A DNA stretch of 64,000 nucleotides from Saxibacter everestensis (GTDB taxonomy: Bacteria > Actinomycetota > Actinomycetes > Actinomycetales > Brevibacteriaceae). Under the pieces are notes generated by a model. That model saw only the letters and a list, made by a program, of their open reading frames with translations. It was not told where the DNA came from and ran no database searches. Of this stretch, positions 29,261 through 38,354 are shown piece by piece. The stretch is from NCBI RefSeq assembly GCF_025787225.1, contig NZ_CP090958.1, forward strand, positions 3,706,550-3,770,549, read 5' to 3'. Made by a program: the position numbers and the translations under genes. Position 1 is the first letter of the stretch. Every line of letters begins with the position of its first letter.

Positions 29261-30580
29261 ATGCCAGAGTTGTCACCCTCAGAAAGCGCGCAGGCGCTCT
29301 CGGCCCAGCCGGAGAATCTTGCCGCAGCAGCCTCCCTTCGCACGAGCCCGTCACGGGAACCGCGTGGCTACGCGGTTGCCCTCGGCGGCGCGAACTTCGG
29401 CATCTATCTCGCCGTGCTCACCCCCGTGCTTGTGTCGTTGGCGTTCAAGGTGCAGCACATCACCAGTTCCCCGGCAGAGGCTGCCGGTGCGCTCGGCCTC
29501 GTTCTCGGCGTCGGCGCGCTCTTCGCCCTCGTCGCGAACCCGCTCGTCGGCCGACTCTCTGACCGCACCACATCGCGCTTCGGCATGCGACGTCCGTGGA
29601 TACTCGGCGGCGCAGTCATCGGGTTCCTCGCGCTCGGCCTCGTCGGCGTAGCGAACACGGTGTGGCTCGTCCTTGTCGGCTGGTGCGCAGCTCAGGCCGC
29701 TATGAACGCCGTGCTTGCCGCCGCCAACGCGACGCTGCCCGACCAGGTGCCCGTCAAGCGGCGCGGGGTCGTCTCGGGCATCGTCGGCATCACGACTCCG
29801 CTGGCCATCGTCGGCGGCAGCGCCCTGACGAACTTCCTCGCCAGTGACGTTGCCCGATTCGCCGTGCCTGCGGCGCTCGCCGTGGTTTTCTGCGTGCTTT
29901 TTGCTGTCACCCTGAAGGACCGCGTCCTCACGTGCAAGCCCGCGACCCGGTTCACCTTCACCGAGTTCCTCGGTTCGTTCGCCTTCAACCCGGTCAAGCA
30001 CAGCGATCTCGGCTGGGCCTGGCTTACTAAGTTCTTCATCATGTTCGGCTACGCGGGAATTGCCACGTTCCTGCCGTTCTATCTCACCGAGAAGTTCGGG
30101 TTGAGCGAGCAGGAGGCCATCGGGACGGTCCTGCTCGCGAACCTCGCTGCGACCGTTCTTATGGTCATCTCCAGCCCGCTGTCGGGATATCTCTCCGACA
30201 AGGTGGGCAGGCGTCGCCCGTTCGTCACCTCCGCCGGGCTGATCGCGGTCGCCGGGCTCATCGTGCTCGCATTCGCGCCGAATCCGGCGATCGTCGTGGT
30301 CGCGCAGGGCATCATCGGCTTCGGAATGGGCGGCTTCTTTGCCGTAGACCTCGCCCTCACGACGCAGGTGCTGCCGAACCCCGATGACACCGCCAAGGAT
30401 CTCGGCGTGCTCAACATAGCCAACTCTCTTCCACAGTCGATCGCACCGGCGATCGCGCCCGGCATCATCGCACTGGGAGCCCTCACTCCTCTCGGTGGCT
30501 ACACGACTTTCTATCTGGTCGGCGCGCTCGTCGCGCTGGCGGGAGCCGTGCTGGTCTACCGCATTAGATCCGTCAAGTAA
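29261..30580 (+). CDS. MFS transporter (sugar-type)
   Basis: 439 residues with about 12 membrane segments. Motif GRLSDRTTSRFGMRRPWILGG after the second helix (shown in parts: LSDRTTSRFG, RRPW) resembles sucrose/GPH-like transporters, and the second half carries YLSDKVGRRRP. It is followed after 12 nt by a GH3 glycosidase, so it may import the disaccharide or glycoside cleaved by that enzyme. ATG 29261 was chosen because GAAAGGAACC precedes it; an ATG 51 nt upstream would place the operator region inside the gene. Confidence 0.86.
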   Translation: MPELSPSESAQALSAQPENLAAAASLRTSPSREPRGYAVALGGANFGIYLAVLTPVLVSLAFKVQHITSSPAEAAGALGLVLGVGALFALVANPLVGRLSDRTTSRFGMRRPWILGGAVIGFLALGLVGVANTVWLVLVGWCAAQAAMNAVLAAANATLPDQVPVKRRGVVSGIVGITTPLAIVGGSALTNFLASDVARFAVPAALAVVFCVLFAVTLKDRVLTCKPATRFTFTEFLGSFAFNPVKHSDLGWAWLTKFFIMFGYAGIATFLPFYLTEKFGLSEQEAIGTVLLANLAATVLMVISSPLSGYLSDKVGRRRPFVTSAGLIAVAGLIVLAFAPNPAIVVVAQGIIGFGMGGFFAVDLALTTQVLPNPDDTAKDLGVLNIANSLPQSIAPAIAPGIIALGALTPLGGYTTFYLVGALVALAGAVLVYRIRSVK

Positions 30581-30592
30581 CGAAAGGCAGCA

Positions 30593-32392
30593 ATGACTGA
30601 CACCACACGGGCGGATGCCGCGCCCCAGCTGGCAGCATCCGACATCGATACCGCGTTCCGCGACCCGGCACTGCCGCTCGATGAGCGCGTCGGGAACCTA
30701 CTGGGCCAGATGACGCTCGAGGAGAAGGCCGGCCTGTTCTTCCACTCGATGATCACCATCGGAGCTGGAGGCGAGCTCGCCGAGGAGGACTCGGCCTTCG
30801 GGCTTCCCTCGACCGACGACTACGTCGCCGGAAAATTCATGTCGCACTTCAACGTGCTCGGCTCGGCGCCTGATGCCCTCATGATGGCGCGCTGGCAGAA
30901 CCGGCTGCAGGAGCGCGCGGCGTCGACGCGGCTCGGCATCCCCGTCACCCTTTCGACCGATCCGCGGCACTCGTTCAGCGACAACCCGGGCGCCGCAATG
31001 GCCGCCGGCCCGTTTTCGCAGTGGCCGGAGATGCTCGGGCTCGCTGCGATCGGCGACGAGGCCGTCGTCGAGGAATTTGCCCGCGTCGCCCGGCTCGAGT
31101 ACACCGCGGTCGGCTTGCGCGTCGCCCTTCACCCGCAGATCGACCTGGCCACCGAGCCGCGCTGGAGCCGCCAGATCGCCACGTTCGGCGAGGACGCCGA
31201 CCTGACGTCCCACCTCGTCGCGGCTTACATCCGCGGATTCCAGGGCGAGGCGCTGGGCGAGCAATCCGTTGCCACGATGACGAAACACTTCCCGGGTGGC
31301 GGGCCACAGAAGGACGGCGAGGATCCTCACTTCGCCTATGGCCGCGAGCAGGTGTACCCGGGCGGCAGGTTCGAGCATCACCTGAAACCGTTCGAGGCCG
31401 CGTTCGAGGCCGGCACCAGCCAGATCATGCCGTACTACGGGATGCCGGTCGGAACCGAGTACGAGGAGGTCGGCTTCGGTTTCAACAAGTCCGTCATCAC
31501 CGGCCTGTTGCGCGAACGCTTCGGCTTCGACGGCATCGTCTGCACCGACTGGGGACTCCTAACCGACGCCTCGATCATGGGCGCCGAGTTTCCCGCCCGC
31601 GCCTGGGGCATCGAGCACCTGTCGCCGCGAGAGCGCATGCTCACGGCGCTGAACGCCGGTGTCGACCAGTTCGGCGGCGAGTCCTGTCCCGAACTGCTGA
31701 TCGACCTCGTGCACTCTGGTGAGATCAGCGAGGAACGCCTCGACGTGTCGGCCAGGCGGCTGCTGCGTGAGAAGTTCCGGCTCGCGCTGTTCGACGCGCC
31801 CTTCGTCGACGAGAAGCGTGCACAGGCTATCGTCGGCTCGGCCGAGTTCAGGGCGGCTGGCGAGAAAGCGCAGCGGGCAGCTATCACGGTGCTTACGAAC
31901 GACCGGATTCTGCCGCTGAAGCGTGGTCTCCGGCTCTACGTTGAGGGTATCGACCCCGCGATCGCGGGCGAGTACGGCGACGTGGTCAACTCACCCGACC
32001 AGGCGGATGCCGCCGTGCTTCGCCTGCAGGCACCGTACGAGACCCGCGACACGATGTTCGAGAACTTCTTCCACGCCGGATCCCTCGAGTTCTCAGATGA
32101 GGTACTTGAGCACGTCGTCTCCGTTGCCGCGTTCGTGCCGACCGTCGTGGATGTGTTCCTGGACCGCCCGGCGATCCTCGCGCCGATCGTTGACGCCGCG
32201 GGTGCCGTCGTCGCGAACTTCGGCGCCAACCCGCGGGCGCTTCTCGATGTGCTCGTCGGCGACGCTGGTCCGCAGGGGCGCCTGCCGTTCGATGTTCCGC
32301 GCAGCATGGCGGCCGTGCACGACAGCCGGCCCGACGTGCCGTTCGACACCGAGGATCCGCTTTTCCGTTTCGGCCACGGACTATCGCTGTAG
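30593..32392 (+). CDS. Glycoside hydrolase family 3 protein
   Basis: 599 residues, beta-glucosidase-type GH3. Conserved pieces: LLGQMTLEEKAG near residue 40, KHFPGGGPQ at about 230 (substrate-binding Lys-His), GFDGIVCTDWG at about 310 with the Asp nucleophile, and a C-terminal alpha/beta sandwich ending with FRFGHGLS. There is no signal peptide, so the substrate must enter the cell, probably by the adjacent permease. The specificity (glucoside, xyloside or other) cannot be set from sequence. Confidence 0.9.
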   Translation: MTDTTRADAAPQLAASDIDTAFRDPALPLDERVGNLLGQMTLEEKAGLFFHSMITIGAGGELAEEDSAFGLPSTDDYVAGKFMSHFNVLGSAPDALMMARWQNRLQERAASTRLGIPVTLSTDPRHSFSDNPGAAMAAGPFSQWPEMLGLAAIGDEAVVEEFARVARLEYTAVGLRVALHPQIDLATEPRWSRQIATFGEDADLTSHLVAAYIRGFQGEALGEQSVATMTKHFPGGGPQKDGEDPHFAYGREQVYPGGRFEHHLKPFEAAFEAGTSQIMPYYGMPVGTEYEEVGFGFNKSVITGLLRERFGFDGIVCTDWGLLTDASIMGAEFPARAWGIEHLSPRERMLTALNAGVDQFGGESCPELLIDLVHSGEISEERLDVSARRLLREKFRLALFDAPFVDEKRAQAIVGSAEFRAAGEKAQRAAITVLTNDRILPLKRGLRLYVEGIDPAIAGEYGDVVNSPDQADAAVLRLQAPYETRDTMFENFFHAGSLEFSDEVLEHVVSVAAFVPTVVDVFLDRPAILAPIVDAAGAVVANFGANPRALLDVLVGDAGPQGRLPFDVPRSMAAVHDSRPDVPFDTEDPLFRFGHGLSL

Positions 32393-32438
32393 CGGCATCT
32401 TTTCTGCCTCTTACGGTGGCCCTCACAGATGCGTAGCT

Positions 32439-32472
32439 TCTCGCCCTACTAAAGCCCGTTCGTAGGGCGAGA
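32439..32472. terminator. Terminator-like stem-loop after the GH3 gene
   Basis: TCTCGCCCTAC (32439-32449) and GTAGGGCGAGA (32462-32472) form a perfect 11-bp stem with a 12-nt loop, 46 nt after the GH3 stop. No T tract follows. Confidence 0.55.
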
Positions 32473-32522
32473 GCGGAGACACGTTTTCCGATCCCTCAAT
32501 CAGCCCGTCAATGGAGACCACG

Positions 32523-33335
32523 ATGATCAGCACACGACTCACGAAACACGGCTTCACAGCGCTCACAGCGATCGGCGTCGCGGCAGGCCTCGCGGCGTGC
32601 ACGGCTTCGCCCGTACCGGCACCAACCTCCGCGAACGATGCGGTGACCATCTATCTCACCCGCCACGGCGAGACTATCCTCAACGAGCTCGACCGCGTGC
32701 AAGGCTGGGCCGACTCCCCTCTGACTGAATCGGGGCGGGAGGATGCGAAGAACCTCGGTGAAGGACTCCGCAGCAAGGGCGTCGGGTTCGATGCCGCGTA
32801 CTCGGCCGACATGCTGCGGCATTTCGACACGGCCACGCTCGCTCTGGACGCCGCCGGCTCTCGCCTCAAGCCCACCCGCGACGATCAACTGCGTGAAATG
32901 GCGTTCGGGCCGTTCGAGGGTGGATCGAACGAGGCGATGTGGAACGCGGTGGCCGACGAGCAGGGATACGAGAACCAGGGTGCGCTCTTCGCCGACATGG
33001 CGAACCTCGACTTCCTCACCCTTCTCGACTCGATCGACGACGCTGCCGGCGAGACCGACCTCCCTGTGGAAACCTCGGCGGAGGTGGCAGATCGCGCGCT
33101 GGATGCGCTTGGTGACATCGGCAAAGACCAGGAGGATGCCGGAGGCGGTAACGTCCTCGTCGTTTCGAGTGGCATCACCATCACCTGCGTGCTGGCAGAG
33201 CTCGGCGCCGATCTGAGCGGAGTGAAGAACGGCATTGAGAACGCCGCGGTGAACAAGCTGACCTTCGACGACGGCGAATGGAGCGTGGAGTCTGTCAACG
33301 ACACGAGCTTCGTCGAAGTGGGCGCCAGCAACTGA
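32523..33335 (+). CDS. Histidine phosphatase family lipoprotein
   Basis: 270 residues. Lipoprotein signal with lipobox LAAC (about residues 25-28), followed by a phosphoglycerate-mutase-like histidine phosphatase domain: the catalytic RHG in YLTRHGETILNELDRVQGW (about 47-65), second-site Arg/Glu region (YSADMLRHFDTATLAL) and VVSSGITITCVL for the C-terminal part where a His is usual; here the second catalytic His is replaced by Ser/Gly (SSGIT where SHG is typical), so activity may differ. ATG 32523 follows TGGAG by 6 nt, better than an ATG 12 nt upstream. It is anchored outside the membrane. Confidence 0.82.
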   Translation: MISTRLTKHGFTALTAIGVAAGLAACTASPVPAPTSANDAVTIYLTRHGETILNELDRVQGWADSPLTESGREDAKNLGEGLRSKGVGFDAAYSADMLRHFDTATLALDAAGSRLKPTRDDQLREMAFGPFEGGSNEAMWNAVADEQGYENQGALFADMANLDFLTLLDSIDDAAGETDLPVETSAEVADRALDALGDIGKDQEDAGGGNVLVVSSGITITCVLAELGADLSGVKNGIENAAVNKLTFDDGEWSVESVNDTSFVEVGASN

Positions 33336-33435
33336 TCGCCCTCCTGCTACCGTCAAACGTGGCTTCGTCGGCCAATCGTGGGAAATAAGCCGCGACTGAG
33401 CGACAAAGCGAAGTTTCGCCCGCGGAGCCCCGCGG

Positions 33436-34644
33436 TCACCGCCGCGGGATCGCGATCGAGGCGACCGCAGCGACGGCGGCGACGATGCCCAGCGCCCCGA
33501 GGGCGGCGGTGAGGCCGCCGACTGCCCCGGCAGCCCCCGCGAGGATGAGTGGGGAGGCGAACTGCCCGATGTACAGGGCACCCGTCCACACCCCGGTTCC
33601 GCGGCCACGCTCTTCGATAGCGAGGCCGGAGACGGCCCAGGTGAGGAGCGTGGGTAGCAGGATGCCCGTGCCCCCGCTCGTGATCACTGCGCCCACGAGG
33701 ACGACAGGCACAGTGGGAGCGAACCACAGGATCAGCAGTCCCACCGCTGCCAGGCCGAACGCGACCGGGAGCAGGCGCCGCGGACCGAAACCGCTGAGGA
33801 ACCGGAACGAGATCGCCCCAGCGGCCGTCGCGGCGGACGCGAGCGCCGCCGCGGCGCCGATCGTGCCGACTGACCTGACCCCGAACTCGTCGAGCACATA
33901 CGGCAAGTGGACGATGAGCGCGTAGAAGACCACGCCACCGATCAGCGTGACGAGCGCCGGTGCGGCGATCCGCCGCCACGGCACCGGCACCGCACGGGCA
34001 CGGGCGGCATCGCGAGCGGGTTCCCACAGGTACACGGCCATCGGGACCGCGATGACGATGGCGGAGAGGTACAGCCAGAACGGCGCCCGCCATCCGGAGC
34101 TGCCGAGGATGCCACCGAGCGCGAAGAACAGCGTCGCCGAGAGCGAGGCGACGAGCACCTGCAGCCCCAGATACTTGTCCCGTGCCTTCCCCTCGTAGTA
34201 GTCGGTGATGAGCGTCGTGCAGATCGTCATGATCGCCGCCTCGGCGAGGCCGACAACCACGCGGGAGGCGACAATCGATCCGAGGGACGCCAGCCACAGC
34301 GGCGCCGTGCCCGCGATCGTGTACAGCACCATTGAGACGAGCAGCAGGGTCTTGCGTCCCACTCGGTCGGCGATCTGTCCGGCGATCGGCGCGCACAGGG
34401 CGATGACCAGGGCCGGGATCGTGAGGACCATGGGCACGAGCAGAGTAGCGCCCGGGGTGTCGGCGAAGTACCCCTGCATCGAGGGCAGAACGGGCGAAAG
34501 CAGCACCGACCCGAGGACCGGCATGGCGCTGCCGGCCAGGAGCAGGACGGCGACGAGGGGGCCGGCACGGCGAACGCCCCGAGTCGACGGCGATGGCGGG
34601 CTGCTCGCCGCGGTTCCGGCAGGCAGCGACATGTTGTTCTCCAT
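33436..34644 (-). CDS. MFS transporter (AraJ/CynX-like)
   Basis: 402 residues, about 12 membrane segments, with the loop motif GQIADRVGRKTLLLVSMVLY after the second helix (GQIADRVGRK is the signature). ATG 34644 has AGGAG 8 nt upstream. It is divergent from the cyclase/monooxygenase operon of cluster A, so it probably imports or exports a substrate of that pathway; the family includes drug exporters as well as uptake systems. Confidence 0.82.
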   Translation of the reverse strand: MENNMSLPAGTAASSPPSPSTRGVRRAGPLVAVLLLAGSAMPVLGSVLLSPVLPSMQGYFADTPGATLLVPMVLTIPALVIALCAPIAGQIADRVGRKTLLLVSMVLYTIAGTAPLWLASLGSIVASRVVVGLAEAAIMTICTTLITDYYEGKARDKYLGLQVLVASLSATLFFALGGILGSSGWRAPFWLYLSAIVIAVPMAVYLWEPARDAARARAVPVPWRRIAAPALVTLIGGVVFYALIVHLPYVLDEFGVRSVGTIGAAAALASAATAAGAISFRFLSGFGPRRLLPVAFGLAAVGLLILWFAPTVPVVLVGAVITSGGTGILLPTLLTWAVSGLAIEERGRGTGVWTGALYIGQFASPLILAGAAGAVGGLTAALGALGIVAAVAAVASIAIPRR

Positions 34645-34999
34645 TGAACATCTCCTGTGATCGAGCGGCCGGGAGCCGCGTTCTCCCGACCACTGTCCGC
34701 GAGCGTCGACTGGGAAGGAAGATGGATCTGGCTATACCAGCTATCTCCGCCGTCTATTCCACCCGCCCGCCTGCGCCGCCTAGCGCCTCCGGCGCCGCCT
34801 GGATTTCGGTCAGTCCAGATTCCACGCCACCCCGCCACCGCGCTCGGAGGCATAACCGGCAGCTATAGCTCACATCCGAACACAACGCTTCTCCTCGCCG
34901 GCCGCGTGACGCATAGTGAAGGCGACAGACGAGCGCAGCGCGGCGCCCCCGGACAGTGGTCGCGACTGCACAGTGGAGTGTTCGACGACAGGAAGTGCC
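34645..34999. other. Divergent promoter region of cluster A
   Basis: Non-coding gap between the MFS gene and the cyclase. It contains CACATCCGAACA at 34871-34882, which recurs just before the extradiol dioxygenase gene (39400-39411), and a shorter CATCCGAAC at 36017-36025 before the monooxygenase gene. No RNA gene was seen. Confidence 0.4.
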
Positions 35000-35977
35000 A
35001 TGGATCGGACTGCGCCGGCGCAGGAGATCGCCCGGACGGCGGAACAGTGCAGGAACTGGGGACGCTGGGGCGACGACGACGTCCTCGGCACCCTCAATTT
35101 CATCGACGACGCGAAACGCCTCGAGGCGGCCCGCCTCGTCCGCACCGGCGAGATCCACTCGCTTGCGCAGGCCTTCGACACGAACGGCCCGCAGAAGGGT
35201 TGGCGGCGACGCACGAATCCCGTGCACACCATGACCGACACCGGTGCCGACGCCGAGAACGGGACGCAGGGATTCCCGAACGGCATGGGCGGCGCCGACG
35301 ATGTCATCGCGATGCCGCTCCAATGCTCGACGCAGTGGGACGGGCTCGGCCACATCTTCGACCGCGGTAAGGCCTGGAACGGCCGGCGCGCGGGCGTCAC
35401 GGTGACTTCTGACGGCGACCTCGTCACGGGGATCCAGACCGCGGCCGCGAACCTGGTTAGCCGCGGCGTGCTCCTCGACCTCGGCCGCGTGCTGCAGGGT
35501 GAGATCGGTGCGGACTACCCGGAACTCCCCGACGGCTTCGCGATCACGGAGGCCCACCTCGAGGCGGCGATCGATCGTCAGGGCGAGAGCGCCCGGGTGG
35601 GGCGCGGCGACATCCTGCTCATCCGCACCGGTCAGTACGCCCGTACTCGCCGCGATGGATGGGGCGACTACGCGGGCGGTCCCGCCCCCGGCCTCTCCTT
35701 CACCACCGCCCCGTGGTTGCACCGCACCGAGGTCGCCGCCGTCGCGACGGACACTTGGGGCTTCGAGGTCCGGCCGAACGAGTTCGACGACGCCTTCCAG
35801 CCGCTCCACCAGGTCGTCATCCCGAACATGGGCCTCTTCATCGGCGAGATGTGGAATCTCGAGTCGCTCGCCGAGGCGTGCGCCGCCGAGCGCCGTTACG
35901 ACTTCCTGCTCAGCGCGCCGCCCCTGCCGATCACCGGCGCAGTCGGCTCGCCGATCAACCCGGTCGCCCTCCGCTGA
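35000..35977 (+). CDS. Cyclase family protein (kynurenine-formamidase-like fold)
   Basis: 325 residues of the cyclase/KynB-like metal hydrolase family (PF04199). The metal-site region STQWDGLGHIFDRG (about 121-134) and later TDTWGFEVRP and HQVVIPNMGLFIGE agree with the branch often annotated in aromatic-ring degradation clusters. Such enzymes hydrolyse or isomerise cyclic amides or lactones. ATG 35000 has AGGAAG 5 nt upstream; a start 84 nt upstream adds residues unlike the family. It is the first gene of the cluster A plus-strand operon. Confidence 0.82.
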   Translation: MDRTAPAQEIARTAEQCRNWGRWGDDDVLGTLNFIDDAKRLEAARLVRTGEIHSLAQAFDTNGPQKGWRRRTNPVHTMTDTGADAENGTQGFPNGMGGADDVIAMPLQCSTQWDGLGHIFDRGKAWNGRRAGVTVTSDGDLVTGIQTAAANLVSRGVLLDLGRVLQGEIGADYPELPDGFAITEAHLEAAIDRQGESARVGRGDILLIRTGQYARTRRDGWGDYAGGPAPGLSFTTAPWLHRTEVAAVATDTWGFEVRPNEFDDAFQPLHQVVIPNMGLFIGEMWNLESLAEACAAERRYDFLLSAPPLPITGAVGSPINPVALR

Positions 35978-36054
35978 CCCTTCGACTAATCGCGTGGCGC
36001 CCACGCGCTCGGTGCCCATCCGAACTCTCGTCCCTTAATAGGAAGGCTCGTTCC

Positions 36055-37224
36055 ATGTCATTCACCATCGGGATCGTCGGCGCCGGAGCCGCCGGCCTCG
36101 GCCTCGCCACGTTTCTCGCCGACGCCGGGCATCGCGTGGAGATTCTCGAACGGGCCGAGGCGCCCTCGGCCCTCGGTTCGGGGATCACCCTCCAGGGCAA
36201 CGCGCTGCGCGTCCTGCGTCGCCTCGGCGTGTGGCCGCAGGTCCGGCAGGCGGGGTACGCGTTCGACGTGCTCGGGCTGCGCGCCCCCGGGCCTGAGGCG
36301 ACGGTCCTCGCCCGGATCGACGACGAGAAGGTGGGCGGCCCTGACCTGCCCGCGACGCTTGGCATGTACCGCCCCGACCTCACGCGGATCCTGCGGGAGC
36401 GAGCGGAGTCCGCCGGCGCCGTCCTCCGCTACGGCGCGAACGTCGAGGCGGTCGAGGAGGACGCCGATTCCGTCACCGTCCACACCCGGGACGGCATCCG
36501 CCGGAGGTACGGACTGCTCGTCGGCGCCGACGGCCTACATTCCCGCGTGCGCGAGTGCCTCGGCGTCCCCGGTGTTCCGGAACGCACCGGGATGGGCATC
36601 TGGCGGGCCTTCGTGCGCCGCCCGGCCGAGGTGACGCACACGGACCTCTACTACGGCGGGCCGGCGTACATCGCGGGCTACTGTCCGACCAGCGAGGACA
36701 CGCTGTACGCCTATCTGGTCGAGGACGTGCAGGACCGCGACCTCGCCGACGGGCCGGCAATCATGCGGGAGCTCGCGGCCGGGTATGGCGGCCCGTGGGA
36801 CGAGATCCGGGCCCAGCTCGACGAATCCGCCCGGGTCAACTACACGCACTTCACCTCGCACATCATCGACGGCGACTGGTTCCGCGGCCGGGTGGCGCTC
36901 GTGGGGGACGCGGCGCACAGCTGCCCGCCCACAATCGCGCAAGGCGCCGCGATGGCGCTCGAGGACGCCGCTGTCCTCGCCGACGAGATCGCGCAGGTCG
37001 CCGCTGCAGACGCTGGCTCCGGCGAGTCTTCGGCCGCGGCGGCGCCAACGGCCGCGTCGCTCGCGGAGGCGTTCGGCCGCTACACCGCCCGACGGGCGCC
37101 TCGGGCGCGCGTCGTGGTGGAGAACTCGGTGCGGCTCGGGCAGTGGATGCTTGACGGGAACCGCGACGGCGACGTGCCCGGCCTGATGCGCGAGGTCGCG
37201 GCGGTCGTCTCCGCGCCCGTGTGA
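36055..37224 (+). CDS. FAD-dependent aromatic hydroxylase (salicylate-hydroxylase-like)
   Basis: 389-residue group A flavoprotein monooxygenase. The FAD-binding GxGxxG is GAGAAGLG (about residues 8-15), the DG motif is GADGLHSRVR (about 160-169) and the ribose-binding GD motif is ALVGDAAHSCPPTIAQGAAM (parts: GDAAHSCPP). It would add a hydroxyl to a phenolic acid with NAD(P)H and oxygen, giving a diol for ring cleavage. ATG 36055 follows AATAGGAAGG. It lies between the cyclase and an FAH-family gene. Confidence 0.87.
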   Translation: MSFTIGIVGAGAAGLGLATFLADAGHRVEILERAEAPSALGSGITLQGNALRVLRRLGVWPQVRQAGYAFDVLGLRAPGPEATVLARIDDEKVGGPDLPATLGMYRPDLTRILRERAESAGAVLRYGANVEAVEEDADSVTVHTRDGIRRRYGLLVGADGLHSRVRECLGVPGVPERTGMGIWRAFVRRPAEVTHTDLYYGGPAYIAGYCPTSEDTLYAYLVEDVQDRDLADGPAIMRELAAGYGGPWDEIRAQLDESARVNYTHFTSHIIDGDWFRGRVALVGDAAHSCPPTIAQGAAMALEDAAVLADEIAQVAAADAGSGESSAAAAPTAASLAEAFGRYTARRAPRARVVVENSVRLGQWMLDGNRDGDVPGLMREVAAVVSAPV

Positions 37225-37297
37225 CTCGCGCCTCCGCTCCCGACCCTTCGGATCATCGACTACCCACGTGCGCGCCGCGCACTGACACGAGGACATC

Positions 37298-38347
37298 ATG
37301 GTGAAGATCGCCCGCTGGCACGCGCCGGCCACGACGGAAACCCGGACCGGCCCGCGCGTCGCCCACGTGCACACCGGGATCGTGCACAAGGGGAGAGCCC
37401 TCTCATTCGAGCCCGACGTCACGACCCTGACCCTGCTCGAGGAGGGCCTGGCCGCGACCCTCCGGCGCGCCGCCGCCCGCATCGCCGCGGCGGCGGGCGA
37501 TGAGCCGCCCGTCGAGCAGGTGCGGTTCCTCGCGCCGCTGGAGCCCCGATCGATGCGCGACTTCGTCACGTTCGAAGAACACGTCGAAGGCGTCACCGCG
37601 AGCATCGACGGCGAGGCCGGGGTGGTCGACGAGTGGTACGAGGCACCGACGTTCTACTTCACCAACCCGCACACCGTGCGGGCGGACGGCGAGACGATCC
37701 CCGTGCCGAGCGGATGTCACCGGATGGACTTCGAACTCGAGGTCGCCGCGGTGATCGGCGCTCCCGCGCACGGCGATGCGCCCCTCGGGGGGACGAACCT
37801 CGACCCTGCCCGCGCCCACGAGTTCATTTTCGGGTACACCATCCTTAACGACTGGTCCGCGCGCGACGTCCAGTCCCGCGAGATGAAGGTCCGGCTCGGG
37901 CCGTGCAAGGGCAAGGACTTCGCGAACACGCTCGGCCCGTGGATCGTCACCGCCGACGAGTTCGCCGACCGTCACGACGAGGAGGGGTTCCTGCACCTCG
38001 CCCTCACCGCCGAGGTCAACGGAACCGCACTGGGCACCGACGACCTCGGGCACATGGGTTGGCCATTCGCCGAACTCGTCGCGTATGCCTCGCAGGACTC
38101 CCGCGTGCTCCCGGGCGACGTCCTCGGGTCCGGCACGAGCGGGCGCGGCTGCCTCGCGGAACTATGGGGCCGGCACAACGATCTCGTGCCGCCACCCCTG
38201 GCCGAAGGGGACCGGGTACGTCTGACGGTCGAGGGGATCGGCTCGATCGAGAACACCGTGGGGGCGCGTCGCCGCGAGGGTGTGCCGTCCCGGCCCGCGC
38301 GCCGCCGCGGCCGCAGCCGAGCGCCTGAGACGACGTCCGAGGGATAA
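37298..38347 (+). CDS. Fumarylacetoacetate hydrolase family protein (1)
   Basis: 349 residues. An N-terminal domain (about 1-90) and an FAH fold (about 100-320): YEAPTFYFTNPHTV, the metal Glu-rich stretch DFELEVAAVIG (about 146-156), GYTILNDWSARDVQSREM (about 184-201) and GPCKGKDFANTLGPWIVT. The family hydrolyses C-C bonds in beta-diketones or isomerises/decarboxylates ring-cleavage products. The last 25 residues are Arg/Pro/Ser-rich and non-conserved. It ends 7 nt before the LysR start. Confidence 0.87.
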   Translation: MVKIARWHAPATTETRTGPRVAHVHTGIVHKGRALSFEPDVTTLTLLEEGLAATLRRAAARIAAAAGDEPPVEQVRFLAPLEPRSMRDFVTFEEHVEGVTASIDGEAGVVDEWYEAPTFYFTNPHTVRADGETIPVPSGCHRMDFELEVAAVIGAPAHGDAPLGGTNLDPARAHEFIFGYTILNDWSARDVQSREMKVRLGPCKGKDFANTLGPWIVTADEFADRHDEEGFLHLALTAEVNGTALGTDDLGHMGWPFAELVAYASQDSRVLPGDVLGSGTSGRGCLAELWGRHNDLVPPPLAEGDRVRLTVEGIGSIENTVGARRREGVPSRPARRRGRSRAPETTSEG

Positions 38348-38354
38348 TCCGGGT

